DNA from: Diphasiastrum complanatum
Lineage: Eukaryota > Streptophyta > Lycopodiopsida > Lycopodiales > Lycopodiaceae
NCBI GenBank assembly: GCA_029204225.1
Contig: CM055099.1
Span: 43,710,914 to 43,774,913, forward strand
Reading direction: 5' to 3'
DNA length: 64,000 nucleotides
A program made the position numbers and the translations under genes. Below, in pieces: positions 1 to 10,516 of this stretch. Position 1 is the stretch's first letter, and the number at the start of each line of letters is the position of its first letter. The notes beneath the pieces are model-generated. The model saw only the letters and a list, made by a program, of their open reading frames with translations, ran no database searches and was not told the DNA's origin.

Positions 1-2
1 GG

Positions 3-767
3 ACAAATCAATATCAGCAAAGCACCAATGGACAAGTGGATGAAGACCAGTTTGAAAATCCAGATCAAGTTTTGCTCGACAGTTGTAATGATCAAGTCGA
101 AGGTCAAAATAAAGAGGTATATTATGAGTAGAGCGAACTTCTACAACTGCAGTTAAATCATGGAGTACAATTCGATTGTCGAGAATTATACTCTACTCCA
201 CAGATCAGTGGTTATGACCATATTATTGACAATGATTTACATGGAATTATTCCTGAACATGGATCAATCGAGTGGTACAACACTGATGCAAAATTCAAAT
301 ACCAATACAACAACGAGCTTTTTGATGATGAAATTGGTATTAACATTGCCATGAAGTCAATAATAAGAGATACATATAGTTACAAAATGAAATCAAGATC
401 CTTCATTATGAAGCAATGCATAAGGCAACAACACCAGATGCAGAGACAAAGAAGGATGCATCAAGAATTGGGTAGCCTATCTGATCGAGGTAGATACTGA
501 GGAAGAAGACTATCGAATGTCTGTTGCTTGGATCCTGTCAACCCTCAGAACTAATGCAACTTGAGGCTTTCATGTGTTTCATCAATCTCTTCTTCAGTGA
601 TCTTATCAAATCTATGGGATCAGTTTATAGATCAAAGGTTTTTCCAAAGAAGTTCCGCTGCAACCTTGTTCTACAACAATAAGCTGGAAGCTGAACCTGA
701 GGCCAAATATTTCTCGACTTCCGCCAAAGGATTCATGAAACATGGCACTCAACAAAGGACTACATGA
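3..767 (+). pseudogene. acidic Q/N/D-rich reading frame at the 3' end of an LTR element
   Basis: From position 3 one frame stays open to the TGA at 498-500 apart from a single TAG at 129-131. It reads as an acidic, Gln/Asn/Asp-rich stretch (for example QVDEDQFENPDQV) followed by a less biased part containing HGIIPEHGSIEW and a basic Gln/Arg/Met-rich end. A second open stretch runs 561-767. The whole lies directly upstream of a polypurine tract and an LTR, so it belongs to the 3' internal part of an LTR element, the position where extra or env-like ORFs sit in some families. A diverged relative lies at 2194-2563 on the other strand: the pieces EELKRQLHHGAEQHFD and SELLQLQLNHGVQFD align. I do not recognise a domain, and no protease, RT or integrase motif is present. 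The left edge is cut by the window. Confidence 0.4.
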
Positions 768-794
768 CCTTCATTTTTTAGGGCAAAAATGCTT

Positions 795-811
795 AAAGTA
801 GGGGAGGGGAG
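795..811 (+). promoter_or_regulatory. polypurine tract
   Basis: A purine run with a single T (AAAGTAGGGGAGGGGAG) ends exactly where the LTR starting TGTCATGTGC begins. This is the expected plus-strand priming site, and it fixes 812 as the start of a 3' LTR on the + strand. Confidence 0.75.
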
Positions 812-1354
812 TGTCATGTGCTGCATGTAATTAGCCCATGAGCTTATTAATGAATTTCCAAATATAGCCATGGAGCTAAATTAGAGTAGAACTGGTCAAT
901 AGGACAGTTAATAAAGTGGCTCGAACAACCTCGCTATCACTGTGAATAGCGGAATGGTAATAATGGTTGTAAGGCCCAATTTAGCTAAATAAGGCCCAAA
1001 ACTTATAGTGGAGGTACAAATGACCACTACAAATAGCTGAGGTCGTGCTAAATTTGGAAGCTATTGTTCATTTTGATAATTTTGAGTTTTAAGAGATCTT
1101 GGAGCTTCTCTTGAGAGCTTTCTTGATGGGAATGGTGGTTCATGTATAGTCACATGAGAGCTTAGATCATGCTCTAGCAACAAGCCCTATCATTAATCAT
1201 TAATAATGATAAACTTTAACTATTTTTGTGAAGTTTTGCTATCTTTATCTATCTTCTTGATTTTTGACTAGTTTTCTTGATTTCTTGTATTTCCATTGTA
1301 ATTTGATGTTCATGAATGGATTAGATGTTTTAATGCTAACGTTGGCACACGACA
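812..1354 (+). repeat. 3' LTR of LTR element family X
   Basis: The segment begins TGTCATGTGC and ends GCACACGACA, an imperfect 10-bp terminal inverted repeat with the TG...CA ends of LTRs. It follows a polypurine tract. A closely similar copy, over 90% by eye, lies inverted at 9953-10516. Both copies share the stretch around AGCTCCATGG, the pattern GGCCCAATTTAGCTAAAT and the long A/T-rich tail. No TATA box could be assigned. The copy is oriented + and its element extends leftwards out of the window. Confidence 0.7.
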
Positions 1355-1537
1355 AAAAGCCTCTTGTGAAAGCTCGTCAAGAATTTCCACTGCCTTTCCT
1401 TTGTCCCAAAGGGTAATGGCATGGCAGGCTTCAGAGAAGGCTTGAGCAACAAAGTTTCTTAATTCTTCAGAGTTTGGCATTCTCGTTAAACTAGCTAGAG
1501 GGAGGACCACCCGGTCTAGCAGCACTTCAGAACTTGA
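1310..1537 (-). other. exon-like coding fragment, unidentified
   Basis: On the minus strand an open frame starts after a TAA and runs into the inverted LTR end. It reads ...VLLDRVVLPLASLTRM... and EELRNFVAQAFSEACHAI..., then KGKAVEILDELSQEAFCR. The composition is that of an ordinary alpha-helical cellular protein, unlike the surrounding transposon code. An AG that could be a 3' splice site precedes it. The right part of the LTR at 812-1354 cuts its downstream end. I do not recognise the family, and no neighbouring exon was found. It may be a host exon split by the LTR element, or a fragment carried in by transposition. Confidence 0.35.
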
Positions 1538-2193
1538 TTAGCAATTCTGGTTTTATTGGTTTCAAGGCATGGGTCATGCAAGCACAGAATAATGTCTGAG
1601 CTTAGACTTTAGAAAGATGCATGCACTATTCTTTGCTGACTGAACTAGCCAAACTAGCATCAAAGTATTCGTGAAAGTGATTCTTTGAGTATCTCACTAG
1701 TTCACTAATTGCTCTTCAATTAAATGGATACCGACTCCAAAAGAAAGCTCAAAATAAGCTACTGAGTGTTTAACTATTGGCTGCTCCAATCTAAGTTCCA
1801 ACACACAGTACTTGCTATTCAATCCACAAATTCTAGAATAGATTTGCCTATTTGATGCTTCAGCAAAGTACAGATGGCTGTTCTAGAAAATCAGCATTAA
1901 GGGTAGACTTCGCTGGCTGGAAATCACACCTTTTTTGGCCCACAAGTCACGCTGTCCTTATTGGCCCAGCAGAAACTATTGATCAAACTGCAGGCAATAG
2001 GTGCTCCTCAGAACTATTGTAACTAGGAGCTGGAAACTGCAGAAAATGGTGCCCAAAATCCTTTTCAAAAACATGTGGTTTCTACCTAAGAATAGGGGTC
2101 CACCATGCCTACAATAGTGCACTGGGAGACGTCATTGTGAAGTCATCAATCTCCATGCCAAAATAGGAATTGACATTTATATTTGGCAAGGAA
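1538..2193. other. non-coding stretch between the two family X fragments
   Basis: No credible reading frame, RNA gene or repeat boundary was found here. It may be intron of the exon-like fragment at 1310-1537 or 3' untranslated sequence of the minus-strand family X element. Confidence 0.3.
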
Positions 2194-2563
2194 TTAGTTT
2201 TGATCCACGTTATCATTTTCATTATGATCGAAATGTTGTTCCGCACCATGGTGAAGTTGTCTTTTGAGTTCCTCATGATTGTCGAATTGATCCATGGCCT
2301 CATACTGGTCTTCTATTCCATGCTGCATCTGTTGTTGCTCATCCAAGCTTATCGCTTCATTTTGGTCTTCAGTAGCAAATTAAGTTTATCCTGACCTTGA
2401 TAATCACTATCGTTTGATCCTGACCATCGAATGGTCCAACTGCATCAACTTGGTCATAATCTTCAGCGTAGTCTTCAACTTGATCCCAATATTCCTCCAC
2501 ATCATTTTCATAACTATCATCGCAGTATGACTGATTGTTGTCATCCTCTTGTTCATAACTTCA
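2194..2563 (-). pseudogene. second copy of the acidic Q/D-rich reading frame
   Basis: Two adjoining minus-strand frames, offset by a frameshift near 2370, encode an acidic protein. The first reads QEDDNNQSYCDDSYENDVEE then EYWDQVEDYAEDYDQVD. The second reads DEQQQMQHGIEDQYEAMDQF and then EELKRQLHHGAEQHFDHNE before a TAA at 2194-2196. It resembles the + strand frame at 3-500 in composition and in the E-E-L-x-x-Q-L-x-H-G segment. It is therefore read as the same gene in an inverted member of the same LTR family, broken by stops and a frameshift. No known domain was recognised. Confidence 0.4.
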
Positions 2564-2929
2564 ATCCATTGGAATCGATGTAGGATAACTGAATTTATAA
2601 TTGTGGATTGCAAACCTGGGACAAAGTTTGAAGATTAAGAATTGTTCTTTGAAGAGGTTAAATTTTGGATATTAATAAGACTTCTACACTGTCAATCTTG
2701 TTGAGCTGATGAATTTTGCTTTTTAGGGCACCGAAATTCGAGCTCAAATGGAGAAGATACAAATATTCAAAGAATTTGTATATTAAGCGTAAATGTACTT
2801 AGGGAAGAGGGGGGTGAAAAATAAAACGAAAATAATGATTACGGAACTACAGTTACTGTACTCAGCTCGACGAACTGTGCACTTTTCGTTCTTGCAACAC
2901 TGAAATCCGAGGTCATATGAGAAAGTTAA

Positions 2930-3406
2930 TGTCACAAGCCAGTCTCTCCAAGCTCGTGAATCCTAGAAGCCGGTGTTTAGAATGAACCTCCCAACCATAG
3001 GCACCCCCTCCTTGAGTCCTTCTACCTGCTATTCCCGTCAACTGGCACATGGCATCCACCTGTGGGTGATCAGTCCACTTGGCATGCCTGGCCCCTGTGA
3101 CCTGTGAATACTGAGTGACTCATAGGGTACCATCCCCGTGCCCCGCCAAAGACCTGTGACCCTCTTGGTCACCCCGACTACTTGTCGGCTAGCATCTCGT
3201 CACTGATGGCTAGGGTCCCGACGGTCAAGACACCGCATCTCTGACAACTTGTTAGGCGGCCACACCGGGTCACTGCTCGTGATTCACCGGTCCCAACTTG
3301 GGACAGATGTTCTCCTCGATCACCGGCCCTTGCCAATACTTGGCCTCAAGCCCTTTGGTAACCGGTCGTGCCGAGGTCATGATAGAGTCGTAACTGGACT
3401 CTAACA
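2930..3406 (-). repeat. 3' LTR of the chromovirus
   Basis: It is bounded by TGTCACAAG and CTCTAACA on the + strand, that is TGTTAG...TGACA in the element's own sense. It matches 8342-8819 almost throughout. The preceding GTTAA is the left target duplication. Confidence 0.93.
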
Positions 3407-3421
3407 ATCCTTCCCTCCTCT
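3407..3421 (-). promoter_or_regulatory. polypurine tract of the chromovirus
   Basis: On the minus strand the sequence AGAGGAGGGAAGGAT abuts the TGTTAG start of the 3' LTR, as expected for a plus-strand primer. Confidence 0.85.
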
Positions 3422-3427
3422 GGTAAG

Positions 3428-3808
3428 TCATCGGTCCTCGATGACAAACTCTGGGTAAGATTTCTGCAACACCTGTCGCGTCTCCCAGGTAGCAACTGAC
3501 AACAGATGCCCTTTCCAGGTTACTAGATACTCTTGAAGGAGACGATTCTGCAATCGTCGCTCCCTTCGATCTAGGATTCTTTCTGGCCCATAACCTGTGG
3601 TGTCTTTCTCCTCAAGAGACACTAGACCTTCCACCAGGCTATCGCCATCGTGCAAACATCTCTTCAGTTTGCTAACATGGAATACTGGATGCACCTTGCA
3701 TCCCACAGGTAGCTGTAGCTTATAAGCTACTTGGCTCACCTTCTTAATTATCAACCATGGTCCATAATACCTAGGAGATAACTTGGCGCACTTTCCTATG
3801 CGTAGCAC
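3428..3808 (-). pseudogene. integrase C-terminus and chromodomain of the chromovirus
   Basis: The frame begins with the integrase C-terminal segment LSPRYYGPW, common to plant gypsy integrases, followed by AYKLQLP and VHPVFHVSKLK. The last 55 residues (PERILDRRERR, LVTWKGH, ATWET) form a chromodomain, which in this class targets integration towards particular chromatin. It ends at a normal stop just before the polypurine tract. It stays in the frame of the integrase upstream but is separated from it by a TGA near 3826 and a TAG at 3944-3946, so it would not be made as one protein. Confidence 0.88.
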
Positions 3809-3819
3809 CTTCGACTTCG

Positions 3820-4640
3820 AAGGGACTAGTCAATACACCCAATCTCCATTCTCAAATTCCCGATAGGTACGGTTCTCACGAGCATAACTCTCTGCCCTAG
3901 CTACAGCTTTGGACAAGTTATCTCGTGCCAACTCTAGCTTCTGCTACATCTGAGCCAAAAACTCTACAGCACTAGGTACCCTATGTGGAATCCCTATGAT
4001 TGCAGGACTCAGTGGCCTGAAACCATAATTGAGCTCAAATGGACTCAATCCAGTGGACGCATGTCTCTTATCATTGTACGCGAACTCCAATAGCGGTAAA
4101 TGCTTTACCCAGTTTGTTTGCGTACTACTAACATATGCCCTAAGCATATCTTCCAAAATTTGATTCACTCGCTCTGTCTGACCATTCGTCTGAGGATGCT
4201 CAGAGCTACTCATCCGCAACTGTGTTCCCAGCTTGGCGAACACCTCAATCCAGAAATTTCCCGTAAACTTGGGATCCCTGTCAGAAACTATGGACTTCGG
4301 AAGACCATGTAATGAGCCATCTTGGAAAACCTGTCTACCACTACCATAGCGGAATTGAATCCATTTTGGGTCTTGGGTAGCCCAACAATAAAATCCATAG
4401 AGATGCTTTTCCACCTTCTTGTAGGTATCTCAAGTGGATGTAGCAAGCCCGGAGGACTTACTCTCTCGACCTTGTTCACCTAACAAGCCGTGCAACGTTG
4501 GACGTACTCTCTTACATACATCCCACTGCAATCGTGGCCAGAAATAATGCCTTCTCAAAAGCTCACTAGTCTTATCAATACCAAGGTGCCTTGCGCAGGG
4601 ACTATCATGCATTCATGAAGTATCTTACGATGAAGATCCT
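3820..4640 (-). pseudogene. gypsy integrase, zinc finger and catalytic core
   Basis: The H2C2 zinc-binding region is seen as ARHLGIDKTSELLRRHYFW around 4550-4600. The catalytic core follows: the first Asp in [12 protein letters not shown], the second in [14 protein letters not shown] and the Glu in NGQTERVNQILEDMLRAY, giving the D,D-35-E triad. The core is split over two frames with shifts near 4450 and 4300, and a TAG at 3944-3946 stands where a Gln codon is likely. The enzyme would insert element cDNA into the chromosome; this copy cannot make a full-length protein. Confidence 0.88.
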
Positions 4641-4979
4641 TCATCTGGCACGAATACTGTTCTGTTTTCTCAACTACATACCTTCCTTCACGGTGTATAT
4701 CAAATAAGTACTGGTGTGTTCCTCTATGGAAGCGACAGGCGAGGCTGACTCTTCCACTTGGTCGACTAACTTGCATGCATAGGCTACACACACTGACAAT
4801 GTGGGTCCTTTTGTTGAGCCCTCTTGATCTCCTCCATGAGATCACTGTCAACTACAGGCAAGGCTTATCTGATACAGTACCAACGATAGTGCATCAGCGA
4901 CCACATTTTCCTTCCCTCCTCGAAAGCGAATTTCCAAATGAAATTCCTGCATCAACTCGGCCCACCGAGCTTGGCGGCC

Positions 4980-6461
4980 TTACAAATCTGGCTGAATGCA
5001 AAATACTTTAAAGTATAATGATGATTTGTGTACACATAAAACTCGGCGCCATATAAAGAATGTCTCCACACCTTGAGCGCATGTACTCGCATACAACTCT
5101 TGTTGTGCGGGTATACCATCTTGGCTCAACAATGCACCTACGGCAATGCCACTTGCATCCGTCTCTAGGTCAAACGGTTTCTGGGTATCAACAAACTTGA
5201 GAACTGGAGCCGTGGCCAGCGCCTCCATCAAGTTCTCAAACCTGTGCTGAGCTTCAGCAACCCACCGATCTACAGTGTTGTTTTTCCGTAACTGTTCCAT
5301 CAAAGGAGCAGCTACCCTGGAATAGTTCCTAACGAACTGTCGGTAGAACTAGCATAAACATAAGAAAGATTGTAATTGGCGTATATCAGCAGGCCTCGAC
5401 CACTTCTTAACCACAGCCACCTTGGCTGGGTCAACCGAAATACCCTCGGCTGTCACTACGTGACCCAAATACTCGACACGAGTCTTACACAACTCTGTCT
5501 TGTGAGCATTGGCATACAAGACAGAAGCTTGTAATTTGCCCAAAACGGTCTTGAGATGAACCTCATGCTCCTCGACCGCTTTACTAAAATCCAATATATC
5601 GTCAATAAAATTGACGACAAACTTGCCCATGTAGTCTCGCAAGACATCGTTCATGAGCATCATGAACGTGGCTGGGGCATTGGTTAACCCAAATGGCATA
5701 ACCAAAAATTCATAATGACCAAAACGGGTTCGGAAGGCCGTCTTCTGGATGTCTTCATCTCGAATATGTATTTGATGGTATCCACTTTTGAGATCTATCT
5801 TATCGAAAATGGTTGCACCTTGCAACGCATCCAGTAGATTATCAATCTTGGGCATCAGATACCTGTGCTTTATAGCGATCTTATCCAATCGCCTGTAATC
5901 TACACACATCCGGAAACTACCATCCTTTTTCTTAACAAGTAAAATAGGAGAGGCGAAAGGTGAATAACTTGGACGGATGTACCCTAGCTTGAGATACTCC
6001 TCCAACATTTTTCTGACTTCCTCTTCCTCTTTTAGGCTCATTCTATAAGGAGGCCTACATACCGGACTTGCCCTTGGAACGAGCTCAATACGATGATCAA
6101 CGTTCCGACTAGGCGGCAGTCCCTCTGGCATATTACTAATTAGCATCTGTTTAAACTGCGTGCGGATGGACTTCTCCAACTCACTTGCTGGGTCACATCT
6201 AGGCTGTAATGCAAATGCATGTGCACTAGGGGATGCAAAAGTAAATGAAGCTTCTTGTGATTTATTAGTGAGTGTGTTTATTTGATTATTACCAACATAA
6301 GAATTAAAACTGGAATCAACATTCACATAACACAACCACAAATACCGAATCTCCATTCTCTTTATTTGCATACAGGTAACAAGAGGACCCTCAACAAATG
6401 GTCTCGCCCCGCCTTTTAAAACATGAGACAAACCCCATGTCCGAACTTTATATACATGCAA
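4980..6461 (-). pseudogene. gypsy reverse transcriptase and start of RNase H
   Basis: The RT domain runs from EGLPPSRNVDHRIELVP through RMCVDYRRLDKIAIKHRY, KIDLKSGYHQIHI and MPFGLTNAPATF to the catalytic box FIDDIL, all in one frame. A TAG at 5349-5351 interrupts it in the LCLC*FYRQF segment, where Gln is likely. The same frame then continues to an RNase H start with DLETDASGIAVGALLSQ. The RNase H frame shifts soon after. The first ~100 residues of this frame carry no retropepsin DTG or DSG motif and no recognisable linker, so the protease seems to have been lost between gag and RT. Confidence 0.9.
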
Positions 6462-6486
6462 AAGAAAGGAAAACTATACAGGCTGC

Positions 6487-7626
6487 CTACTCATCGTCGC
6501 TTACTAATAAGTCTTCCAAAATCTCCTCATCCTTGTCCTTATCTTGACGCTGTTGTAAAACGTGGAGCTTCATGTCCATGCGGCGAGGACAATCTTTGAC
6601 AAGATGCTTGCCAAGACAGAAAAAACATAATCCGTCTTTCTTGGCCTTGTCCCTTTGTTCGGGACTGAGAGGAGACTTATTGTAAGCCTGATGAGCCAAA
6701 GGAGATCCTGCCTCGCGCTTCAAAGTCTGCTGCATCTGGATAGGATCCTTTTGCAAAAAGCCTTTCTGACCAGCTTTGCCAGACTTTCGCGAACCCTTCT
6801 TCTGAGGCCAGCTTGGCACTCCAGATTCAGCCTTGGTGCGCACATTACCTTCAAAGTTGAGAGCTGCAGCAACTGCCTCTTCTAAGGTCTTGCACCCTTC
6901 ATTAAGCAATGAAGGTCTCAACTCTTCACGAAGGCCAAATATAAACTTGTGGACTACTAGCCAATCGGGAATCTCTTCCGAAATCTTGATAAGCGTCTCA
7001 CGATACCTATCAGCATATTCCTGCACCATGTACTGCCTCTGACGATGCAAAAGCCAAGCATCCGTCGCACGCACATGCTCATATGGAGGAATAAATTGAG
7101 CTCTGAAAGCTCACTTAAACTCAAGCCAGGTGGATCGAGCCTGATTAGACTTCAACAATTTACGCCACCACCTGTCAGCCAAATCAGTGAAATGGTAAGA
7201 AGCTTTGCGGACCCGCCAACCCTCATCAGTTGGGGACTGCTTCAAATCAAAAAACTCTTCCCACTTATGCAACCACTGATCTACGATATCAGTATTGCGT
7301 TGGGGAGTGTTTCCAGCGAAACGGGTAGGTTTAATATCTCTGTCTTCTGGATAGGGTGGAGGTAACATAGGACGAACAGCAGAAGACAGATAAGGTGGAG
7401 CATACTGCGAGGAAGACGCATAACCACCAGCTACCATCATCACTCGCATCTCTGCGACGGTCTTTTCCACACTATCCATGCGAGCTTGCACAGAAGGGGA
7501 AGTACCAGCAGGCGAACGGGCAGCCACTGTAGGCGGATTATGGGTAGGACTAAGCACAGGGCTGGGTGGTGGTGATGGAAGAGCAACAGGTGGATTGAGC
7601 GAAATATCAACTCTATCATCTTCCAT
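6487..7626 (-). pseudogene. gypsy gag
   Basis: One frame of 380 codons is interrupted by a single TGA at 7111-7113. It starts with a Pro-rich N-terminus (MEDDRVDISLNPP), passes the retrotransposon gag capsid-like segment (VDQWLHKWEEFFD, ADRWWRKLL, and after the stop AFRAQFIPPY), and reaches a zinc knuckle, CFFCLGKHLVKDC. That knuckle is CX2CX3HX4C, one residue shorter than the usual CX2CX4HX4C. It ends with an acidic tail LLVSDDE and a stop. The single stop suggests recent inactivation. Confidence 0.88.
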
Positions 7627-8326
7627 TATGAAACAAAAAACAGAGACAACACGGAATCAAGCTAGAAATTGCACTTATTGAAACACAGTCAGGAAAAAAG
7701 AAATGTTCAGCCTATTGATAATTTTTCATTCAAAAAGACAAAAGGCAACTAGAAAGTAACAAAGCCAAGGACAGGTAGTACTTCCCTTGCGTCCTACGCT
7801 GGTACAAAAGTCGGTAAAGAACTTTTTTTGGGCACCAAATCGGCTTGAAAGTTGAAAACAACAGGAAAAAAGCGGGCTGTTTGACGTCGAATTTCTTCCA
7901 AACGGCAAAAGCTTTTCACGAACGGTCACTTGGCAGTAGGTCGCCCTCCTACTGGGCTAAATCTGAAACCTTAACAGCAGAAATCGGAGATAAATCGGAG
8001 AAGTTATGTCCAATCCAAAAATCTGACCTGTTTTTTGCTTGGAAATCGACTTTTTAGTGAAACAGAGGCAAATCTGCTCCAAAACCGGCGTATGATGGCT
8101 CTATAGGAGCGCTATGGATACTAGGAACATGCTCCTGAAATTTGATCAGGATATGAGAAGGTTCCGGAAAGTTATGATCGAAAATCCTTCTGAAAAAATG
8201 CATTGGAGCTATAGGAACAAAGTATGCTCAATTTTCCCTACTAGAAATCGTTGAAACAACTCTGACAAAATCTGACAATTTCTACACTTTCTCTCTCTAG
8301 AACGACGTTTTCTCTCTCTAGAACGA
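7627..8326 (-). other. 5' leader of the chromovirus
   Basis: This is untranslated sequence between the primer site and gag. It holds two copies of a 15-base word, CTCTCTCTAGAACGA, spaced 21 bp apart at 8290-8325 on the + strand. Nothing coding was seen. Confidence 0.6.
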
Positions 8327-8339
8327 GGCTCTGATACCA
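8327..8339 (-). promoter_or_regulatory. primer binding site, tRNA-iMet type
   Basis: Two bases inside the 5' LTR the minus strand reads TGGTATCAGAGCC, the standard plant retrotransposon site complementary to the 3' end of initiator methionine tRNA. It fixes the element's orientation. Confidence 0.92.
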
Positions 8340-8341
8340 AT

Positions 8342-8819
8342 TGTCACAAGCCAGTCTCTCCAAGCTCGTGAATCCTAGAAGCCGGTGTGTAGAATGAACC
8401 TCGCAACCATAGGCACCCCCTCCTTGAGTCCTTCTACCTGCTATTCCCGTCAACTGGCACATGGCATCCACCTATGGTGATCAGTCCACTTGGCATGACT
8501 GGCCCCTGTGACCTGTGAATACTGAGTGACTCATAGGGTACCACCCCCGTGCCCCGCCAAAGACCTGTGACCCTCTTGGTCACCCTGACTACTTGTCGGC
8601 TAGCATCTCGTCACTGACGGCTAGGGTCCCGACGGTCAAGACACACCGCATCTCTGACAACTTGTGAGGCGGCCACACCGGGACACTGCTCGTGACGCAC
8701 CGGTCCCAACTTGGGACAAATGTCCTCCTCGGTCACCGGCCCTTGCCAGTACTTGGCCTCAGGCCCTTTGGTAACCGGCCGTGCCGAGGTCATGATAGAG
8801 TCGTAACTGGACTCTAACA
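8342..8819 (-). repeat. 5' LTR of the chromovirus
   Basis: It begins TGTTAGAGTCC and ends GGCTTGTGACA in the element's sense, and matches 2930-3406. The right target duplication GTTAA follows at 8820-8824. Confidence 0.93.
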
Positions 8820-8824
8820 GTTAA

Positions 8825-9132
8825 GGTACGAAGAAAGGAAAAATGGAATGCAATAACAACCTAGCAAGGGGCCCTTTACTAAAAAATTTGGTTTCCTTGG
8901 AGCATTGGACGGTTGAAGAAAATTAAGCCGTAGAAATCTTGAAATTTGATGATAATTTCTTTTATGCGATCACCAGGATGAGCCATGTGCTCGTGGAAGA
9001 ATCAGGGGCCACAATTTTTTTTTTAAAACGAAAAAACATATTTTTTTAAACGGGCATAGGAATGGAGAAAGGAATTTTTTGAATATTTACGAAATGGAAT
9101 CAAGAAGGCGCAAGCTGTAGACGCGCAAAATC

Positions 9133-9197
<65 letters not shown>

Positions 9198-9952
9198 GGG
9201 TCGCGCCGGGTAGTAGAGGGGGGCGTGAGCCGCAAGGAAATGGGGGCGTTAGGTTTAGGGTGTTTTTTTTTTAATTATAGTCAAATTAGGCCCTAGGGTT
9301 AGGTTTTAAAAAATTGGCCATAGTTTCTTTTTGTTTTTTTGCACTTTTCATTCCTAACCTAAATGGCGAGGGCAGGGGTAGGGTTGGGCGAAGGTAGGGT
9401 TTGGTCAGATTTTTGTTTTCTTTTTAAGTGATTTTGGCGAACTTCAGAATGAAAAGACTGAATTTTTTTACAAAGAAACAAAACTTCAAGAATGAAAGGT
9501 TGAAGTGCTTCTCTCCCAATTCCCGAACCAAAGCTAGGATTTGACCTCTTCTACAAGAATTCTCATATCTTTGTCAATTTTTCACAAAATTGGAAATTGG
9601 CTCAGATTCAAGCTAAGACAAAGATCTACAATCCTATAAAATTACAGTCACAAAATTTGGCCAAAAGTACAGCTAAACATGAAGAAAAACAGACTGCAAA
9701 AACTATCACTAACTAAAATTGGAATGAAATCACTAAAATGGCCATAACTTGGTCATTATAAATCCAAATCAAAAAAGTTCAGTACCTCTAGAAAGCTATG
9801 AGAGCTACTGTTCTAAAACAAGAAACTACACAAAAATTGAAGATCACTTGGTCAAAATTGAAACCAAAACATTCTGAAAATTGAAAAACAGGAAACTAGT
9901 CAAGAAAAAACCACCAAAACTTAAAGAAAACCACCAAATTTGATGGGGAAAG
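8825..9952 (-). other. internal or leader sequence of the minus-strand family X element
   Basis: This stretch lies between the chromovirus and the family X LTR at 9953-10516. It is A/T-rich, with T/A runs and a (GA)n tract, and has no credible ORF. By position it should be the leader of the family X element, but no tRNA primer site was found next to the LTR. Confidence 0.35.
9136..9192. repeat. (AG)n microsatellite
   Basis: This is an uninterrupted dinucleotide repeat of about 28 units. It creates a false Ser-Leu repeat ORF on the minus strand. Confidence 0.98.
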
Positions 9953-10516
9953 GATCATGTGCCAACCTTTGCATTAAAACATCTAATTTATTCATAAACA
10001 TCAAATTACAATGGAAATACAAGAAATCAAAAAAACTAGTCAAAAATCAAGAAGATGGATAAAGATAGCAAAACTTCACCAAAATAGGCAAAGTAAAGTA
10101 TCATTATTCATGATTAATGATCATTCACAAGATAGGGCCTGTTGCTAGAGCATGATCTAAGCTCTCATGTGATTGTAGGCACATGAACCACCATTCCCAT
10201 CAAGAAAGCTCTCAAGAGAAGCTCCAAGATCTCTTAAAGCTCAAAATTACCAAGATGAACAATAGCCTCCAAATTTAGCACGACCTCAGCTATTTATAGT
10301 GGTCATTTGTGCCTCTACTATAAGTTTGGGGCCTCATTTAGCTAAATTGGGCCTTATAACCATTATTTTACAATTCCGCTATTCACAATTATAGCAAGGT
10401 TGTTCGAGCCACTTTATTAACTGTCCTATTGACTAGTTCTAATCTAATTTAGCTCCATGGCTATATTTGGCAATTCATTAGTAAGCTCATGGGCTAATTA
10501 CATGCAGCACATGACA
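9953..10516 (-). repeat. LTR of family X, inverted copy
   Basis: It is the reverse complement of 812-1354 over its whole length. In its own sense it starts TGTCATGTGC at 10516 and ends near GCACATGATC at 9953, where the last two bases of the CA end have decayed. No polypurine tract precedes it on the minus strand, so it looks like a 5' LTR rather than a 3' one. No matching target duplication is visible at its sides. Confidence 0.68.

Larger units (their letters stand above)
2930..8819 (-). mobile_element. Ty3/gypsy chromovirus, structurally complete but coding-defective
   Basis: The element is bounded by two LTRs of 477 and 478 bp (2930-3406 and 8342-8819) and flanked by a perfect 5-bp target duplication, GTTAA, at 2925-2929 and 8820-8824. 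Reading leftwards the order is 5' LTR, tRNA-Met primer site, leader, gag, RT-RNase H, integrase, chromodomain, polypurine tract, 3' LTR. This order and the C-terminal chromodomain define a chromovirus. I counted about 20 differences between the LTRs by eye, roughly 4%, so the insertion is not very recent. It has internal stops and frameshifts, and the protease expected between gag and RT is missing. It is inserted inside the minus-strand family X element (5' LTR 9953-10516). Confidence 0.93.

Noticed and set aside
9023-9235. Minus-strand ORF with a long Ser-Leu repeat
   Set aside because: It is only the translation of the (AG)n microsatellite.
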